A stretch of DNA of 7,069 nt from Spirochaetaceae bacterium (GCA_031265015.1 JAISDG010000118.1:1-7069); one strand, 5' to 3'. Numbered from the stretch's first letter, positions 1 to 7,069 are shown. Numbers and translations: made by a program. Notes: a model not told the origin generated them from the sequence alone.

Positions 1-1122
1 GCAAGCCGGGTCCGGGATTTATTTGACCAGGGCCGGCGCAGCGCTCCCTGTATTGTGTTTATCGACGAACTGGACGCCGTGGGCCGGACCAGAGGGGCGG
101 GCTACGGCGGCGGCCACGATGAGCGGGAACAGACGTTGAACCAGCTTTTGGTGGAAATGGACGGCTTCGATTCCAAGGACGGGGTGATCATCCTGGCCGC
201 GACCAACCGGCCCGACGTGCTGGACCCGGCGCTGCTCCGGCCCGGCCGCTTTGACCGTCAGGTGGTGGTCGCCATGCCGGACATCAAGGAACGGGAAGCG
301 ATTCTTAAGATCCACTCCGCAAAAATTCCCCTGGCCCAGGACATTGATCTGGCCCGGGTCGCCAGGGCCAGCCCCGGCATGAGCGGCGCGGAAATCGCCA
401 ATTTAATCAACGAAGCGGCCCTCTTTGCCGCGCGGAAAGACAAGGCGGCGGTGGAAATGAACGACCTGGAAGAAGCCCGGGACAAGGTTCTGATGGGAGT
501 GGCCCGGAAAACCCTGGTGATCAGCGACAAGGAGCGGCGGATGACGGCGATCCACGAAGCGGGCCATGCTCTGCTCCACTATTTCCTTAAAAACGCCGAT
601 CCCCTTCACAAGGTAACCATCGTCCCCCACGGCAGGGCCCTGGGTATGGCCATGTCCCTTCCCGAGGAAGACAGCTACAGCCGTACCAGGGGCTGGATCG
701 AAGACCGCATGGTGATTTGTTACGGCGGCTGGGCGGCGGAAAAACTCTTTTACGACGAAACCACCACCGGCACCAAGCAGGACCTGGAACAGGCTACCGA
801 GATGGCCCGGCGCATGGTCTGCGAATGGGGCATGGCCGAGGAACTGGGGCCCGTTACCTACGGCCAGGAGGACGAGCCGATCTTCCTGGGAAAAGAAATC
901 GCCCGGCACAAGGATTATTCCGAAGAAACCGCCCGGCATATCGACGAAGCGGTCAAAAACATTCTTAAAGCCGCCCTGTCCACGGCCCAGGAAATCCTGG
1001 CAAGTCACAAGGCCGGACTGGAAAAAATGGCCGACGCCCTGCTGGCCCGGGAAACCCTGGTGGACGAAGAAGTCAGAACCTTGCTGGACCTTCCTCCCAA
1101 AGATTCCGAAAAGAAAGGATAG
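1..1122 (+). CDS. ftsH: ATP-dependent zinc metalloprotease FtsH (partial, 5' end outside window)
   Basis: FtsH is a hexameric inner-membrane AAA+ protease that extracts and degrades misassembled membrane proteins and short-lived regulators. The reading frame is open from base 1, and 373 residues are visible. They begin with ASRVRDLF, which in the family directly follows the pore loop, so the transmembrane segments, Walker A and pore loop are missing. Visible in order are Walker B (VFIDELD, residues 19-25 of the fragment), the second region of homology (about 61-86) with arginine fingers R80 and R83, and the zinc motif HEAGH (185-189, bases 553-567). The likely third zinc ligand is D261 in TGTKQDLEQAT. 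All key residues in the fragment are intact, so the enzyme should be active. The C-terminus ends soon after the peptidase domain in a short charged tail (DSEKKG). The next gene starts 45 bases downstream with no terminator between them. Identity is very secure; only the start is unknown. Confidence 0.97.
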   Translation, partial: ASRVRDLFDQGRRSAPCIVFIDELDAVGRTRGAGYGGGHDEREQTLNQLLVEMDGFDSKDGVIILAATNRPDVLDPALLRPGRFDRQVVVAMPDIKEREAILKIHSAKIPLAQDIDLARVARASPGMSGAEIANLINEAALFAARKDKAAVEMNDLEEARDKVLMGVARKTLVISDKERRMTAIHEAGHALLHYFLKNADPLHKVTIVPHGRALGMAMSLPEEDSYSRTRGWIEDRMVICYGGWAAEKLFYDETTTGTKQDLEQATEMARRMVCEWGMAEELGPVTYGQEDEPIFLGKEIARHKDYSEETARHIDEAVKNILKAALSTAQEILASHKAGLEKMADALLARETLVDEEVRTLLDLPPKDSEKKG

Positions 1123-1154
1123 GATTAAGATACGATCCGAAAAGAATACAAACG

Positions 1155-1160
1155 AAAGGT
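1155..1160 (+). promoter_or_regulatory. Probable ribosome binding site for the 1168 gene
   Basis: The bases AAAGGT resemble part of the Shine-Dalgarno consensus and end 7 bases before the ATG at 1168. This supports that start, since no other ATG, GTG or TTG follows in frame before the hydrophobic signal segment. A second purine run (GGGGA) touches the ATG and is too close to serve. Confidence 0.45.
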
Positions 1161-1167
1161 CCGGGGA

Positions 1168-2967
1168 ATGGGCGCCAACGGAAAGCGATTTTTAAAAATA
1201 CCCCCATGGCCGCGAAGCCCGGTACGGTCCATCCGTATCCCCCGGTGTTTCGCGGCATTTCTCTGCGGGCTTTTTTTTGCCCCCCTGCCCCGGCTTACCG
1301 CCCAGGACAGCCGGATTTTTCCCGATACCGGGGACGGCGCCATTGCCCTGCGGTATCTGGAATGGGCGCAGAAAGAGCTGGCCGCGGGCAGAAGGGCGGA
1401 GGCTCTGGCCGCGCTGGAACGGAGCGCCGGTTATGCCCCGGTTTCCTCCGATCTTTCCTACTTTTTGGCGCTGGTCCGCTCCCTGGAAGGCCGTCCCCGG
1501 GGATCGGTACTCGAGGCCTGCCGGCTGGCTCTGGAAACCGGCCGCTGGGCCCGGTATACCCCGGAAACGGCCCGGCTGCTGGAAGCAAAAACCCTGACGG
1601 ACCTGCGCCGTTTTGAAGAAGCCCTGGCCGTACTCAGGTCCTGTAACGATGAAACCTATGATACCCGGAACCTGAAGCTCCGGGCCCTGCGGGGACTGGC
1701 CTTTCAGGGGGCGCCGGGGGCGGAGGCGGAATTTGCCGCCCAGCTGCGGGCGGTTATGGACCGGTTCCCCCGGGAGACCGGTCCGGTCCGGCTGCTTTTT
1801 GAATACGCCGCCTTTCGGGGAAACGGCGCCGGAGCGGCGGGCCGGGATGTTCCGGGAGTACTCCGGGAACCGGTAGACCTGGCCCTGCGGCGGCTCCCGG
1901 CGCTGCTGGAAACGGACGCGGAACTGGCCTGCCTGGCCGCCCCCTTTATGCTCCACGCCGAAGACGCCCGCCGGTATGTGTCCGCCTACCGGGCAGCCCA
2001 TGGCCCCGGTCCCGGGTCGATCTCCCCGGCCCTTGATCTGGGGCTTATCGACGGATTCCGGGCGGCGGAAGATCTCTTTGCCCCGAAGTTTGCCGCTGCG
2101 CCCGGCGGCGCGGACCCCGAAACCGTTCCCCCGGAACTGGACCGGGACCTCCTGGCCCGGGTCTGGGAACTTTTGCGCAACGACGGCGAACGCGGCGAGG
2201 TAAGGCGAAACCTTTTGCGCTTTACCGGTGTTATTACAGAAGACCGGGATCATGACGGCATCCCCGAGGCCCGGACGGTATACAGGGAGGGCCTTATCGT
2301 GTCCTATGGGTATGACGCGGATCAGGACGGCCTGGAGGATCTTTCCGTGAACTTTGCCCGGGGCCTGCCGGAAAAGGCGGTGATTGCCCTCTTTCGGGAC
2401 GGCCCGCCGGCGCTGCCTTTGAACGACCGGAGTCTGGCGGAGCTTTGCTGGGAACGGTACCCCATGGTCCGGTATACGGACCTGAGGGGGCGGCGTTATC
2501 TGCCCGGGCTCCTGGAGTACGCCTATACCCCCTTCAGGCTCCGGGGGCTGGTTCCCGGGGGACCGGATTATCCGGTCCGGGAAGAGCCCCTGCCGGTCCT
2601 GACCGAACGGAGCCTTCTTTCATTTGCGGTACTGCTGGAACAGCCCAGCGGTGAATTCCCCGGGGGCATCGAACGGGTGGAGCTTTCGGGTAGTCTTCCG
2701 GTACGATCCGCGATATATTTGAAAGAAAGACTGGTATCCGAAACCGAATACTCCCTTGGCAGGCCCGTCGTTCAGCATGCGGATCTGGATCTGGACGGAA
2801 GGATGGAGACGGTGCGGCGTTACGGCCCCGAAGGGACCGTAAGGATAACCGAAAGCGACTGGGACGGAGACGGGATCTATGAATATGCCGAGACGGTACA
2901 GGACGACGGAACCGTTAAAAAGTCCTGGGATTTTAACAAAGACGGGATACGGGAAACCGAAGGATGA
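1168..2967 (+). CDS. Exported TPR-like protein with Asp-rich calcium-loop-like repeats, function unknown
   Basis: I do not recognise a named family for this 599-residue protein. A long basic, proline-containing n-region (about residues 1-26) precedes a hydrophobic core (27-41) and a plausible signal peptidase I site (LTA|QD, after residue 45), so export to the periplasm or outer surface is likely. Residues about 55-230 are Ala/Leu/Arg-rich helices with TPR-like pairs, for example 58-91 and 135-160. The C-terminal half is richer in beta-type sequence and carries five D-x-D-x-D-G or close-variant loops, each followed by a conserved Glu/Asp: 359-367 (DRDHDGIPE), 383-391 (DADQDGLED), 539-547 (DLDLDGRME), 564-572 (DWDGDGIYE) and 588-596 (DFNKDGIRE). 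Such loops bind calcium in EF-hand, dockerin and thrombospondin type 3 repeats; binding here is inferred. The protein ends three residues after the last loop. The stop overlaps the next start (ATGA), implying coupled translation with the protease. A scaffold or substrate-binding role in the envelope is possible but unproven. Confidence 0.9.
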   Translation: MGANGKRFLKIPPWPRSPVRSIRIPRCFAAFLCGLFFAPLPRLTAQDSRIFPDTGDGAIALRYLEWAQKELAAGRRAEALAALERSAGYAPVSSDLSYFLALVRSLEGRPRGSVLEACRLALETGRWARYTPETARLLEAKTLTDLRRFEEALAVLRSCNDETYDTRNLKLRALRGLAFQGAPGAEAEFAAQLRAVMDRFPRETGPVRLLFEYAAFRGNGAGAAGRDVPGVLREPVDLALRRLPALLETDAELACLAAPFMLHAEDARRYVSAYRAAHGPGPGSISPALDLGLIDGFRAAEDLFAPKFAAAPGGADPETVPPELDRDLLARVWELLRNDGERGEVRRNLLRFTGVITEDRDHDGIPEARTVYREGLIVSYGYDADQDGLEDLSVNFARGLPEKAVIALFRDGPPALPLNDRSLAELCWERYPMVRYTDLRGRRYLPGLLEYAYTPFRLRGLVPGGPDYPVREEPLPVLTERSLLSFAVLLEQPSGEFPGGIERVELSGSLPVRSAIYLKERLVSETEYSLGRPVVQHADLDLDGRMETVRRYGPEGTVRITESDWDGDGIYEYAETVQDDGTVKKSWDFNKDGIRETEG

Positions 2968-4838
2968 ACAATTTTAAGCGCTTCGCCGGACCTTTTCTTT
3001 TTTGTATGGCAGGGCTTCTTGCCTGTACCTCCGCGGAAGAAAAATTGTCCGCCCCCGCATCCACCAGCGATTACCGCCTGGGGGATATCGAAAAATACGC
3101 CGCGGAGGATCCGGTCAGGGCCATACACCTGGCCGGAGTGTACCGGGCCCTTTACGGAGAGGGTACCCGGTATGCGGAACAGTTTACCCCCGAAACCGCG
3201 GAACACCTTGCGGAACTGGAAGCCCTGGCCGCGGACAATTTAAAAGCCGCCCAGATTCTGGCTATTACCGAAGAACGCTGGGATGACGCGGCCTCCCTTG
3301 CCCGGTCCCTTTCGGCTCTGGGAATCGCGGTGGAAAGTACCGGCATGGAACCGGGGATCATCCTGGCGGAGGCAAACGCCGCGCTGGAAGAGGGGAATAA
3401 CCTGAAGGCCTTTTTGTCCGCGGCCCGTTCCCATGAACTTTCGTCTCTGGCACTTTCCGATCTGCTTCCCTTTCTGAAACGGGCGGTGGAACAGAAACAG
3501 CGGCGGACCGCGGCGTTTTTTCTTCAGGCCGCGGACGAAACGGTCAGGAGCGGACGGCTTGGGGGCGCTTCCCCCGTTATACCCCGGGAACTGCGGGAAT
3601 ACGCGGAGGGCCTGGATACGGTCAGCGATATGGTCAAGGGAGTCGCCACCGTGCTTATTGACCGGGGCTTCCGGACCGAGCGGGGCAGGGCCTATCCCGA
3701 CAGGGTTTTGGGTTCCGCCTTTTTTGTGGATTCGTCGGGGCTCCTCATAACCAACTACCACGTTATTGCCAGCGAGGTAGATCCCACCTACGAGGGCTAT
3801 TCCCGGATGTACATCCGTATGGGGGATTCCACCAGTCCCCGGATTCGGGCCCGGGCGGTCGGATGGGACAAGGCCATGGATCTGGCCCTTATCCGGGCGG
3901 ATTATACCCCGGAATATGTTTTCCCCGTGGTGGACCGGGTCGTTCCCAAGGCGGGGGATACGGTTCAGGTCATCGGTTCCCCGGGGGGCCTGGCAAAAAC
4001 CGTAACCCAGGGGATTGTCTCCGCCCTGGGACGGCGTTTTCTTCCCCTGGGGGACGTGATCCAGATAGACGCGGCGGTAAACCCCGGCAATTCAGGGGGT
4101 CCCGCCATCGACCGGGACGGCCGTCTGGTGGGCATTGTCTTTGCCGGGGTGGAACAGTACCAGGGGCTTAATTTTGCCGTTCCCGCGGAACGGCTTGCCG
4201 CGGCGTTACCCGCCATGATCAAGGGCGGCAAGGCCGAACGGCCCTGGCTGGGACTCACCATCGCCGAATCGGGGCCTTCATCCGCCCCCCGGGCGGAGAT
4301 CATCTATGTGGCGCCTTTTACTCCCGCCTGGGAACAGCGGCTTAAAGAAGGGACCGTGATTACCGCGATTAACGGCGAAAAGGTAAGCGCCCCCCAGGGT
4401 TCTCTGATTCCCGCCCTGCAGGACCGGTTTTTCTCCAACAGGCCGGGAGAACTGGCTGTCCTGGAACTTGCCAACCCCGAGACCGGCGCTGTTTCCAGGC
4501 AAATCATCATGACCGCCGCCCGCCCCGAAGTACCCCTGGCGGAAGCGGCGGAAAAGGATACCAAGGAACGGATGGCCGCGCCCCTTTTCGGCATGATTCT
4601 GGCTCCCGCGGCGGCCAGCGGCTTTAGCACTTCCTTTTTTATCAAAAAAGTGATCCGCGGGTCCATTGCCGACGAAGCGGGACTATCGGAACAGGATCCG
4701 GTTTCCATCAGGGCGTTCCGCGTCGAAAAGGAATCGGGCATAGCCCTGATGGATATTTCCGTCAAAAAACGGCGGATGGGCTATCTGGAAACCTCCATGC
4801 GGCTTCCCGCCCCGCTGGATTCTCCCGACACCCTGTGA
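2964..4838 (+). CDS. Lipoprotein S1C (HtrA/DegP-like) serine protease with PDZ-like domains
   Basis: This 624-residue protein has a lipoprotein signal peptide with lipobox LLAC, so cysteine 21 is the likely lipidated residue and the protein should be membrane-anchored outside the cytoplasm. Residues about 22-222 form an Ala/Leu/Glu-rich helical domain, possibly TPR-like, that ordinary DegP lacks. A trypsin-like domain follows (about 224-420) with a complete triad: H266 in TNYHV, D306 in MDLAL and S377 in PGNSGGP. The downstream GLNFAVPAE segment is typical of S1C enzymes. PDZ1 starts at WLGL (428) and runs to about 515; a divergent second PDZ-like region covers about 540-615 (LFGM, then IADEAGL). 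HtrA proteases degrade or monitor misfolded envelope proteins, and their PDZ domains bind exposed C-termini. The ATG lies in an ATGA overlap with the upstream stop, with a weak GGGAA 8 bases before it. The stop overlaps lepA. The protease assignment is firm; substrates and the role of the N-terminal domain are unknown. Confidence 0.93.
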   Translation: MNNFKRFAGPFLFCMAGLLACTSAEEKLSAPASTSDYRLGDIEKYAAEDPVRAIHLAGVYRALYGEGTRYAEQFTPETAEHLAELEALAADNLKAAQILAITEERWDDAASLARSLSALGIAVESTGMEPGIILAEANAALEEGNNLKAFLSAARSHELSSLALSDLLPFLKRAVEQKQRRTAAFFLQAADETVRSGRLGGASPVIPRELREYAEGLDTVSDMVKGVATVLIDRGFRTERGRAYPDRVLGSAFFVDSSGLLITNYHVIASEVDPTYEGYSRMYIRMGDSTSPRIRARAVGWDKAMDLALIRADYTPEYVFPVVDRVVPKAGDTVQVIGSPGGLAKTVTQGIVSALGRRFLPLGDVIQIDAAVNPGNSGGPAIDRDGRLVGIVFAGVEQYQGLNFAVPAERLAAALPAMIKGGKAERPWLGLTIAESGPSSAPRAEIIYVAPFTPAWEQRLKEGTVITAINGEKVSAPQGSLIPALQDRFFSNRPGELAVLELANPETGAVSRQIIMTAARPEVPLAEAAEKDTKERMAAPLFGMILAPAAASGFSTSFFIKKVIRGSIADEAGLSEQDPVSIRAFRVEKESGIALMDISVKKRRMGYLETSMRLPAPLDSPDTL

Positions 4839-6637
4839 TGCCGTCCCGGATCCGCAATTTTTGCATCATCGCCCATATTGATCACGGCAAGTCCACCCTG
4901 GCGGACCGGCTTATCCAGAAAGGCCGCCTGGTGGATGACCGGGACTTTCAGGATCAGATCCTGGACAACATGGACATTGAGCGGGAACGGGGAATTACCA
5001 TCAAGAGCCAGGCGGTCACCATCCCCTATACCGCTTCCGACGGGAAAGAGTACGAGCTTAACCTGGTGGATACTCCGGGGCATGTGGACTTTAGCTATGA
5101 GGTGTCCCGGGCGATTAGTTCCTGCGAGGGGGCCCTGCTCCTGGTAGACAGTACCCAGGGGGTCCAGGCCCAAACCCTTTCCAACATGTACCTGGCTCTG
5201 GAACATAACCTGGAAATCATCCCGGTGATCAACAAGATTGACATGAGCGCCGCGGACATCCCGGGAACCAGACAGCAGATTGAAAAGGACCTGGGCATTA
5301 ACGGCGAAGAGGCGCTCCTCGTGTCCGCCCGGCAGGGAACCGGGGTAGATGAACTTTTCGAGGCTATTGTCAAGCGTATTCCTCCGCCGTCGGGAAGCGC
5401 CTCCGCCCCCCTGCGGGCGCTGATCTTTGACTGCCACTACGATCCCTACCGGGGAGTCGTCGTCCATCTGCGCATGTTTGACGGCGCGGTCAAAAAGGGC
5501 ATGAAGATCCGCTTTATGTCCAACGGCGCGGAATACGATGTGGAAACCCTAGGGGTCTTCAAGCTTGCCCTGGCCGAGGCCGCGGAACTTTCCGCGGGAA
5601 GCGTGGGATACATCATCGCGGGCATCAAGACGGTAAGCGATGTCCGGGTGGGGGATACGGTAACCGGCGCGGAGAACCCCTGCGGCGCGCCCCTGCCCGG
5701 TTTCCGGGAAGTAAAGCCCGTGGTCTTTTCCTCGATTTATCCCGTGGATTCCAACGACTATGAAGAACTGAAAACGAGCATGGAAAAACTGAAGCTTAAC
5801 GACGCCTCCCTTGTTTATGAAAAGGACAGCTCCGCGGCCCTGGGATTCGGGTTTCGCTGCGGCTTTCTGGGCCTTCTCCACCTGGAGGTAATTCAGGAAC
5901 GGCTTGAGCGGGAATTCAACCAGGCGGTGATCTTTACCGCCCCTTCGGTCAAATACAAGGTGTATCTCCGGCAGGGGGAAGAAATAATGGTGGATAATCC
6001 CATGGAATATCCCGACGAAGGCCGGATAGAGGGGGCCGAAGAGCCCTATATCCGGGCAGAGGTGATCACCCCTACGGCGTACCTGGGAAACATCATGAGC
6101 CTTTGTATGGAAAAGCGGGGAGTCCAGACGGGGATGAATTACCTCGACGAAAAGCGGGTGGAACTGATCTACGATATGCCCCTTTCAGAGGTGCTCTTTG
6201 ATTTTTACGACCGCCTTAAAAGTACCAGCAGAGGGTATGCTTCCTTTGATTATGAGATTACCGGCTACAAGCCCACGGAACTGGTAAAGCTCGACATCCT
6301 TCTTAACGGCAAACAGGTGGACGCCCTGTCCCAGATGGTGTTCCGGGACAGGGCGCAGGCCAGGGCCCGGATGGTCTGTGAACGGCTTCGGGACGAAATA
6401 CCCCGGCAGCAGTTTAAGATTCCCATCCAGGGCGCCATCGGAAGCCAGATTATCGCCCGGGAAACGATCAACCCCGTCCGCAAGGACGTGCTTGCCAAAT
6501 GTTACGGCGGCGACATTACCCGGAAGCGCAAACTCCTGGAAAAACAGAAAGAAGGCAAAAAACGGATGCGGATGGTAGGAGACGTGGAGCTTCCCCAGAG
6601 CGCTTTTCTCGCGGTGCTTAAAACAAAAGAGGACTAA
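4838..6637 (+). CDS. lepA: Elongation factor 4 (LepA), ribosome-associated GTPase
   Basis: LepA/EF4 is a translational GTPase related to EF-G that binds the ribosome and has been linked to back-translocation and to 30S subunit biogenesis. All G motifs are present: AHIDHGKS (residues 12-19), RGIT (51-54), DTPGH (78-82), NKID (132-135) and SAR (163-165). The family-specific C-terminal domain is intact, including PRQQFKIPIQGAIG and KCYGGDITRKRKLLEKQKEG (from residue 554). The length is 599 residues, equal to E. coli LepA. I chose ATG at 4838, which shares one base with the upstream stop (TGATG). A GTG at 4835 in the same frame would add one Met and give a GTGA overlap. There is no clear Shine-Dalgarno sequence, so initiation probably depends on ribosomes finishing the protease gene. 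In many bacteria lepA instead neighbours signal peptidase lepB; no lepB is seen here. Sequence wording is close to treponemal LepA from memory. Confidence 0.97.
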   Translation: MPSRIRNFCIIAHIDHGKSTLADRLIQKGRLVDDRDFQDQILDNMDIERERGITIKSQAVTIPYTASDGKEYELNLVDTPGHVDFSYEVSRAISSCEGALLLVDSTQGVQAQTLSNMYLALEHNLEIIPVINKIDMSAADIPGTRQQIEKDLGINGEEALLVSARQGTGVDELFEAIVKRIPPPSGSASAPLRALIFDCHYDPYRGVVVHLRMFDGAVKKGMKIRFMSNGAEYDVETLGVFKLALAEAAELSAGSVGYIIAGIKTVSDVRVGDTVTGAENPCGAPLPGFREVKPVVFSSIYPVDSNDYEELKTSMEKLKLNDASLVYEKDSSAALGFGFRCGFLGLLHLEVIQERLEREFNQAVIFTAPSVKYKVYLRQGEEIMVDNPMEYPDEGRIEGAEEPYIRAEVITPTAYLGNIMSLCMEKRGVQTGMNYLDEKRVELIYDMPLSEVLFDFYDRLKSTSRGYASFDYEITGYKPTELVKLDILLNGKQVDALSQMVFRDRAQARARMVCERLRDEIPRQQFKIPIQGAIGSQIIARETINPVRKDVLAKCYGGDITRKRKLLEKQKEGKKRMRMVGDVELPQSAFLAVLKTKED

Positions 6638-6745
6638 AGCGTCTTATTTGAACAAAACCGGCGCCAGAAAATTTACGAAAATACTGCTTCAGGAGATATT
6701 GACGGCCCGGTAATTTTTATAAAAGACTTAAGGCTTATCCCTTTC
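6638..6745 (+). other. Convergent intergenic spacer, AT-richer than its surroundings
   Basis: This 108-base gap lies between the lepA stop and the stop of the minus-strand HD-GYP gene. It is visibly richer in A and T than the flanking genes, and contains the perfect palindrome TTTTATAAAA at 6715-6724. I looked for a GC stem followed by a T-run on each strand and found no convincing intrinsic terminator. Transcription may end by Rho or at a weak structure. Confidence 0.6.
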
Positions 6746-7069
6746 TTACGCAATGTCCCGTGTCTGTGCCGGCAGCGGAACATCCCTGCCGTCATATTCC
6801 GCCAGGACGGCGTCCAGGTCCCTGACGATGCCGCCGTCAATCTTTCCCCGTTCCGCCATATCGTACAGCACCTTCATCGTCTCCGCGTGGTTCCGTCCGG
6901 GGTGATAGGGCCGCTCTTCGCTTACCGCCTGGTAAATATCGATACAGGCTATGAGCCGGGAGTTAAAGTCAAGGTCCTCCGCTTTTTTCCCAAAGGGGTA
7001 GCCTGAACCGTCGAGTTTTTCATGATGATTGGCGGCCCAGCCGCAGATATGGCCGAATCCCTCAATATC
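6746..7069 (-). CDS. HD-GYP domain protein, probable cyclic-di-GMP phosphodiesterase (partial, 5' end outside window)
   Basis: The minus strand is open from the right edge to a TAA at 6746-6748, giving the last 107 residues of a protein. The fragment carries the HD-GYP signature HHEKLDGSGYP (fragment residues 15-25, bases 6995-7027), followed by an IDIYQA segment (43-48) and EERPYHPG, equivalent to the DxxDALTSxRPYR block of the family. HD-GYP proteins hydrolyse the second messenger cyclic di-GMP in the cytoplasm, lowering its level and so favouring motility over attachment. The GYP motif and its Asp are intact, so activity is plausible. The HD metal-binding pair and any N-terminal sensor or receiver domain lie outside the window, so the full architecture cannot be judged. 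The C-terminus ends with a short tail beyond the domain (PLPAQTRDIA). The gene converges on lepA and is regulated separately from it. Confidence 0.9.
   Translation of the reverse strand, partial: DIEGFGHICGWAANHHEKLDGSGYPFGKKAEDLDFNSRLIACIDIYQAVSEERPYHPGRNHAETMKVLYDMAERGKIDGGIVRDLDAVLAEYDGRDVPLPAQTRDIA

Noticed and set aside
1..54. Starting the FtsH fragment at the GTG at position 55
   Set aside because: The frame is open to base 1 and the residues before that GTG (ASRVRDLF) are conserved FtsH sequence, so the gene simply runs off the left edge.
403..1008. Minus-strand open frame of 201 codons opposite ftsH
   Set aside because: The plus strand encodes intact FtsH catalytic motifs across the same bases; the antisense product shows no family features.
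1131..1136. TACGAT as a promoter -10 element in front of the 1168 gene
   Set aside because: Only a partial match to the consensus, and no -35-like sequence at suitable spacing was seen.
1192..2253. Long open frame on the minus strand (353 codons) opposite the exported-protein gene
   Set aside because: It is Pro/Gly/Arg/Gln-rich with no recognisable domain. It is the antisense shadow expected in GC-rich DNA, while the plus strand has a signal peptide, motifs and operon spacing.
4781..5467. Minus-strand open frame of 228 codons opposite the protease end and lepA start
   Set aside because: It covers conserved LepA G motifs on the plus strand and crosses a gene junction, with no recognisable domain of its own.
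6657..6720. Possible lepA terminator: ACCGG (6657-6661) and CCGGT (6707-6711) before a T-run
   Set aside because: The stem is only five base pairs and the loop is 45 bases, which is not a credible intrinsic terminator.

Overview
This window reads as a GC-rich (about 60% by eye) bacterial chromosome segment with no mobile elements, RNA genes or CRISPR. It most likely comes from a spirochaete of the Treponema group. That inference rests on the wording of the LepA protein, which resembles treponemal LepA as I remember it, and on a spirochaete-style lipoprotein; no search was run.

Layout: four plus-strand genes fill positions 1-6637 and look like one transcription unit. First is the 3' part of ftsH (1-1122), encoding the membrane ATP-dependent zinc protease; its N-terminal membrane part and Walker A lie outside the window. 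After a 45-base gap comes an exported protein of 599 residues (1168-2967), with a TPR-like helical N-terminal half and five Asp-rich, calcium-loop-like motifs. Overlapping it by four bases is a predicted lipoprotein of the HtrA/DegP (S1C) serine protease type (2964-4838), with an extra N-terminal helical domain and two PDZ-like C-terminal domains. Its stop codon overlaps the start of lepA (4838-6637), which encodes the ribosome-associated GTPase EF4.

A short AT-richer spacer (6638-6745) separates this block from a convergent minus-strand gene (6746-7069), cut by the right edge. What is visible is the C-terminal part of an HD-GYP domain, the family of cyclic-di-GMP phosphodiesterases.

Taken together, the plus-strand block combines protein quality control at the membrane (FtsH), an envelope-anchored protease, an exported repeat protein of unknown role, and a translation factor. 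The two middle genes are the least characterised and are the main interest here. I see no convincing evidence of a wholly new defence or mobile system.
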